Source of the DNA: Candidatus Lucifugimonas marina
GTDB taxonomy: Bacteria > Chloroflexota > Dehalococcoidia > Lucifugimonadales > Lucifugimonadaceae
Direction: 5' to 3'
Length of the DNA: 64,000 nt
Assembly: GCA_029593915.1 (NCBI GenBank)
Contig: CP046147.1
Coordinates: 1,488,001-1,552,000 of the forward strand
Under the pieces are notes generated by a model. It saw only the letters and a list, made by a program, of their open reading frames with translations, did not search any database and was not told the origin of the DNA. A program made the position numbers and the translations under genes. Each line of letters starts with the position of its first letter. Within the stretch, counting starts at the first letter, position 1. Below are positions 61,645 through 64,000 of this stretch, one piece after another.

Positions 61645-62721
61645 TTGGAACCAGAACCACATGTGTCAGAAGCGGCGAAGAAGCTTCATGAAAATGCGTT
61701 TGTATTCGACGCACATATCGACACTGCCACTCATCTGCTCTGGCGAAACCCTGAATTCAATACCCGTCTAGAAGCCGGACATGTGGACATCCCACGATTA
61801 CGTGAAGGTGGAGTCGACGCTGCATTCTTCGCTGTCTGGATCAACGATGAAGGTAGCGATCTAGACGCTTTGCGGCTGACTATTCGTGAAATAGACGCTA
61901 TCCACCGAACAATCGATGCGAATCCTGATGATCTGATTCTTGCTCTGAACGCTGAAGACGTCGTTCAAGCAAAGTCCGAAGGCAAAATCGCTGTTCTGAT
62001 CTCGATAGAGGGCGGGCGTTGTATCGATGAAGACCTAGGCGTGCTGCGGACGTTCTATCGTCTCGGGGTTCGATCAATCACTCTCGCCTGGGGAGCAGCA
62101 ACGGGCTGGATCGACAGTCACAACGATGAACGTCATAACGGTCTTACAGACTTCGGGCGCGGCGTTGTATCTGAAATGCAGCAACTTGGAATGATCGTCG
62201 ATATCTCGCACGTGTCGGATAAATCGTTTTGGGATGTTCTCGAAACCGCAGAGCGTCCCATTTTCGCTTCTCATTCGTGCTGTCGATCATTGCAAGACCA
62301 CCCGCGGAACATGACCGACGACATGATTACGTCGCTAGGACAGGCCGATGGTCTGATCAACATCAATTTTGTAGCGGGGTTTGTCGGTGGTGATCCAGCA
62401 ACCGGATATCGGCACTCCGAGAAACCGGACGCAGCAGAGATGAAAGACCCGTTCGATTTCCTAACGAAGAAAGGCGTCGGTGAAGGACCACCGATCAGCC
62501 GACTTATGGATCATTTCGATCATGCGATTAGTCTAGCGGGGTCAAGTCATGTGGGAATCGGCTCAGACTACGACGGAGCGTCACACTTCCCAATCGGCCT
62601 CGACGATATCTCGAAAATGCCGCTGGTAACGGAATCACTGCTGCAACGCGGTCATTCGCCAGAAGTTGTGGAAGGCATACTCGGGGCAAACGATCTTCGC
62701 CTGTTCAGGCAGACTCTCTAG
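61645..62721 (+). CDS. Membrane dipeptidase family (peptidase M19)
   Basis: A 358-residue zinc dipeptidase of the renal dipeptidase fold. Metal-site residues are His-x-Asp in FDAHIDTATHLL, Glu in ISIEGGRCIDE and His in VDISHVSD and FASHSCCRSL; Asp in IGSDYDGASHF. It begins at TTG 61645 after GGAG. No signal peptide is seen, so it is probably cytosolic. M19 proteins cleave dipeptides, including those with D-residues or dehydropeptides; the ABC importer nearby would be a fitting but unproven supply. Confidence 0.93.
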   Translation: MEPEPHVSEAAKKLHENAFVFDAHIDTATHLLWRNPEFNTRLEAGHVDIPRLREGGVDAAFFAVWINDEGSDLDALRLTIREIDAIHRTIDANPDDLILALNAEDVVQAKSEGKIAVLISIEGGRCIDEDLGVLRTFYRLGVRSITLAWGAATGWIDSHNDERHNGLTDFGRGVVSEMQQLGMIVDISHVSDKSFWDVLETAERPIFASHSCCRSLQDHPRNMTDDMITSLGQADGLININFVAGFVGGDPATGYRHSEKPDAAEMKDPFDFLTKKGVGEGPPISRLMDHFDHAISLAGSSHVGIGSDYDGASHFPIGLDDISKMPLVTESLLQRGHSPEVVEGILGANDLRLFRQTL

Positions 62722-62794
62722 CGATTCTGCCCGTTCGCTACATCCCGTTAAACAAAAGCGGCCCCGCCAGCGTTGGATCGCCAGCGAAGCCTAT

Positions 62795-62822
62795 GTCACC
62801 CAGTGAGTCCCCATTGGGTGAC
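62795..62822 (+). promoter_or_regulatory. Hairpin after the dipeptidase gene
   Basis: GTCACCCAGTG (62795-62805) and CATTGGGTGAC (62812-62822) pair over eleven bases with one wobble and a six-base loop, 73 bases after the dipeptidase stop. There is no T-run, so a weak terminator or RNA-stabilising element is possible. The rest of the 301-base gap (62722-63022) shows nothing I can assign; the plus-strand frame running through it (62773-63126) looks like chance. Confidence 0.5.
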
Positions 62823-63022
62823 AGTACTAACGGTACAACCTGCGAATCGAATTTGGGTGAGAGATGGCAGTGATGATCGAACGAAAATCGGTGCCTGTTT
62901 CGTAGTACGTATGAAACAATTTCATCAGCTAGTACTCGTTAATACGAACATGTCTCCAATGGCACGGTTCGACTCGAAAGTTATTCACTCCGCCAAGCCA
63001 GTGACTGAAGCAAGGACGCCCG

Positions 63023-63628
63023 TTGAAGCTCGTATCGAATCCACGAAGAAAATCCATTCGACTGCTGACTCTACTCGTTGCAGCTTCATTTGCCCTTTTT
63101 CTATTGGCAGCATGTGGTGGAAGTGATGATGTGCCTGAGTTCGATCCCGAATCGTCGTTGATCGCTTCTATCGAAATATCTTCAGTGGCATTCGAAGATG
63201 GATCTGCTATTCCGGTTGAGTTCACATGTGATGGTGAAAACACTTCACCACCCCTCAGATGGTCCGATGTCCCAGCCGGGACGCGATCAATCGCAATCGT
63301 TGTCGACGACCCCGACGCATCTTCAGGAATATTCAGGCACTGGTCGGTGTTCAACATTCCATCTGGAACACGTTCCATTGCTGCAAATCAGCCAGCTACT
63401 CAGAGTCTTAAAGATTCAAGACGGCAAGCAAAGAATGATTTCGGAAACGTCGGTTATGGAGGTCCCTGCCCACCTACAGGACAAGAACACGAATACGTCT
63501 TCTTTATCTACGCCCTCTCTGAGCAACTAGAACTCGAAGGCGGGGTCTCGCCGAACGACGTTTCCGCTGCACTGCGAGGCAAGGTTGTCGGAACGGGATC
63601 GTTCTCAGGTATGTACGCTCGCCGGTAG
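63023..63628 (+). CDS. YbhB/YbcL family (PEBP/Raf kinase inhibitor-like) lipoprotein
   Basis: A 201-residue protein beginning at TTG 63023. It has a lipoprotein signal (basic start, hydrophobic run RLLTLLVAASFALFLLA, lipobox LAA-Cys), so it is anchored outside the inner membrane. The PEBP domain shows FTCDGENTSPPLRWSDVPAG, IVVDDPDASSGIFRHWSVFN, the GYGGPCPPTGQEHEYVFFIYAL block and GTGSFSGMYAR. Substrate or ligand unknown; the family binds phospholipid heads or nucleotides in some members. AAGGAC precedes the start. Confidence 0.9.
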   Translation: MKLVSNPRRKSIRLLTLLVAASFALFLLAACGGSDDVPEFDPESSLIASIEISSVAFEDGSAIPVEFTCDGENTSPPLRWSDVPAGTRSIAIVVDDPDASSGIFRHWSVFNIPSGTRSIAANQPATQSLKDSRRQAKNDFGNVGYGGPCPPTGQEHEYVFFIYALSEQLELEGGVSPNDVSAALRGKVVGTGSFSGMYARR

Positions 63629-63724
63629 TCCTTTTGAGGGTTTACCCCACCTTCAGCACACCTTCGGCACACCTAAACTTTCTGTAGTTAATTACCGGTC
63701 TTGTATTTAATTACGGAGTTGATG

Positions 63725-64000
63725 ATGTTGCGTCGTTTCTTTATCACTGTGATCGCTCTTTCTGCATTCTCGATCATGTCGGTCGCCTGTGCTGGCGGTG
63801 GTGGCGACATAGAACCAGCCGATTCTTATGAGTCACTTTCAGCCGCGCTTGAAGCTGCAGGCATGAAAGTTGGCGAACAGGTTGAGAACAATTTCCTATT
63901 TGCAGGTCTGTTCACCGTTCCCGGCATAGAAATGACCGCAAGTGGTCAAGACATCCTTGCGTTTGAATTTGCAACGGAAGAAGAAGCCGCCGGGCAAGCC
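63725..64000 (+). CDS. Secreted lipoprotein, cut by right edge
   Basis: A partial gene whose frame is open to the window end (92 codons). The N-terminus is a lipoprotein signal: MLRRFFITVIALSAFSIM, lipobox SVA-Cys, followed by Gly-rich residues and an acidic region (GGGGDIEPADSYE). The start at ATG 63725 has GGAG at good spacing; an ATG three bases earlier is in frame. The visible domain (ALEAAGMKVGEQVENNFLF, ILAFEFATEEEAAGQ) suggests a small extracytoplasmic fold of unknown family. Function not readable. Confidence 0.75.
   Translation, partial: MLRRFFITVIALSAFSIMSVACAGGGGDIEPADSYESLSAALEAAGMKVGEQVENNFLFAGLFTVPGIEMTASGQDILAFEFATEEEAAGQA

Noticed and set aside
62773-63126. 117-codon plus-strand frame before the PEBP lipoprotein
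   Set aside because: It runs out of frame into the well-supported lipoprotein gene and shows no protein-like conservation.

Overview
The window reads as a chromosomal segment of a free-living heterotrophic bacterium, most likely a marine Chloroflexota lineage of the SAR202 / Dehalococcoidia type. This is inferred from gene content, not from a marker phylogeny. The signs are an enolase-superfamily sugar-acid enzyme flanked by two DUF4432 paralogues, several amidohydrolase-2 and aldo/keto reductase genes, a peptide-type ABC system whose lipoprotein carries a Val/Thr/Glu-rich linker, many TTG and GTG starts, and short operons that switch strand often. I saw no phage, insertion sequence, integron, CRISPR array, rRNA or origin. 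One tRNA (Thr, CGT) is present.

Layout. 1-3553: histidine genes hisZ-hisG-hisD (minus, hisD cut by the left edge), then a DegV-type lipid-binding protein. 4617-13587: a catabolic island with two amidohydrolases, an aldo/keto reductase, two DUF4432 proteins, a zinc alcohol dehydrogenase, a mandelate-racemase-like enzyme, an EamA transporter and an orphan response regulator. 13811-18479: an ABC-F ATPase, then thrC-NIL-MoaD (threonine synthase with a small sulfur-metabolism-like cassette) and a dead nitrilase gene. 18476-25646: alaS-ruvX-aroE-aroC-aroK-aroB on the minus strand. 25857-33069: a divergent GT20 glycosyltransferase, a MscS channel, a hypothetical protein, a zinc-ribbon protein, an ATC-hydrolase-family protein, a thiolase and RNase D. 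33104-35841: an interrupted comM, a second orphan response regulator, a gap with paired repeats and a small membrane protein. 35876-41914: a second sugar-acid region (C45 peptidase, pentonate-type dehydratase, aldo/keto reductase, tartrate/malate-type dehydrogenase, 3-hydroxyisobutyrate-type dehydrogenase). 42132-46298: a dipeptide-type ABC importer. 47734-53776: a corrinoid methyl-transfer cluster. 53946-59502: a hydroxyacid dehydrogenase, then MoxR-DUF58-TgpA. 59969-64000: sugar isomerase-like, VOC, tRNA-Thr, membrane dipeptidase and two lipoproteins.

The most interesting system is the plus-strand block 47734-53776. It encodes a homocysteine S-methyltransferase-like protein, a UroD/MtaA-type zinc methyltransferase, a corrinoid-binding protein and an iron-sulfur activator of corrinoid enzymes (RACE). 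With them are a PF13769-like protein and two proteins I cannot name. It could be a split methionine-synthase-like machine or a demethylation system for an unknown methyl donor. The thrC-NIL-MoaD cassette may also touch homocysteine or sulfur chemistry.

A second theme is gene interruption. comM, a DUF58 gene and a nitrilase carry in-frame stop codons in otherwise conserved frames, tgpA carries a one-base frameshift in a G6 run, and ruvX has no standard start codon. Whether this is real erosion or consensus error cannot be decided from one sequence.
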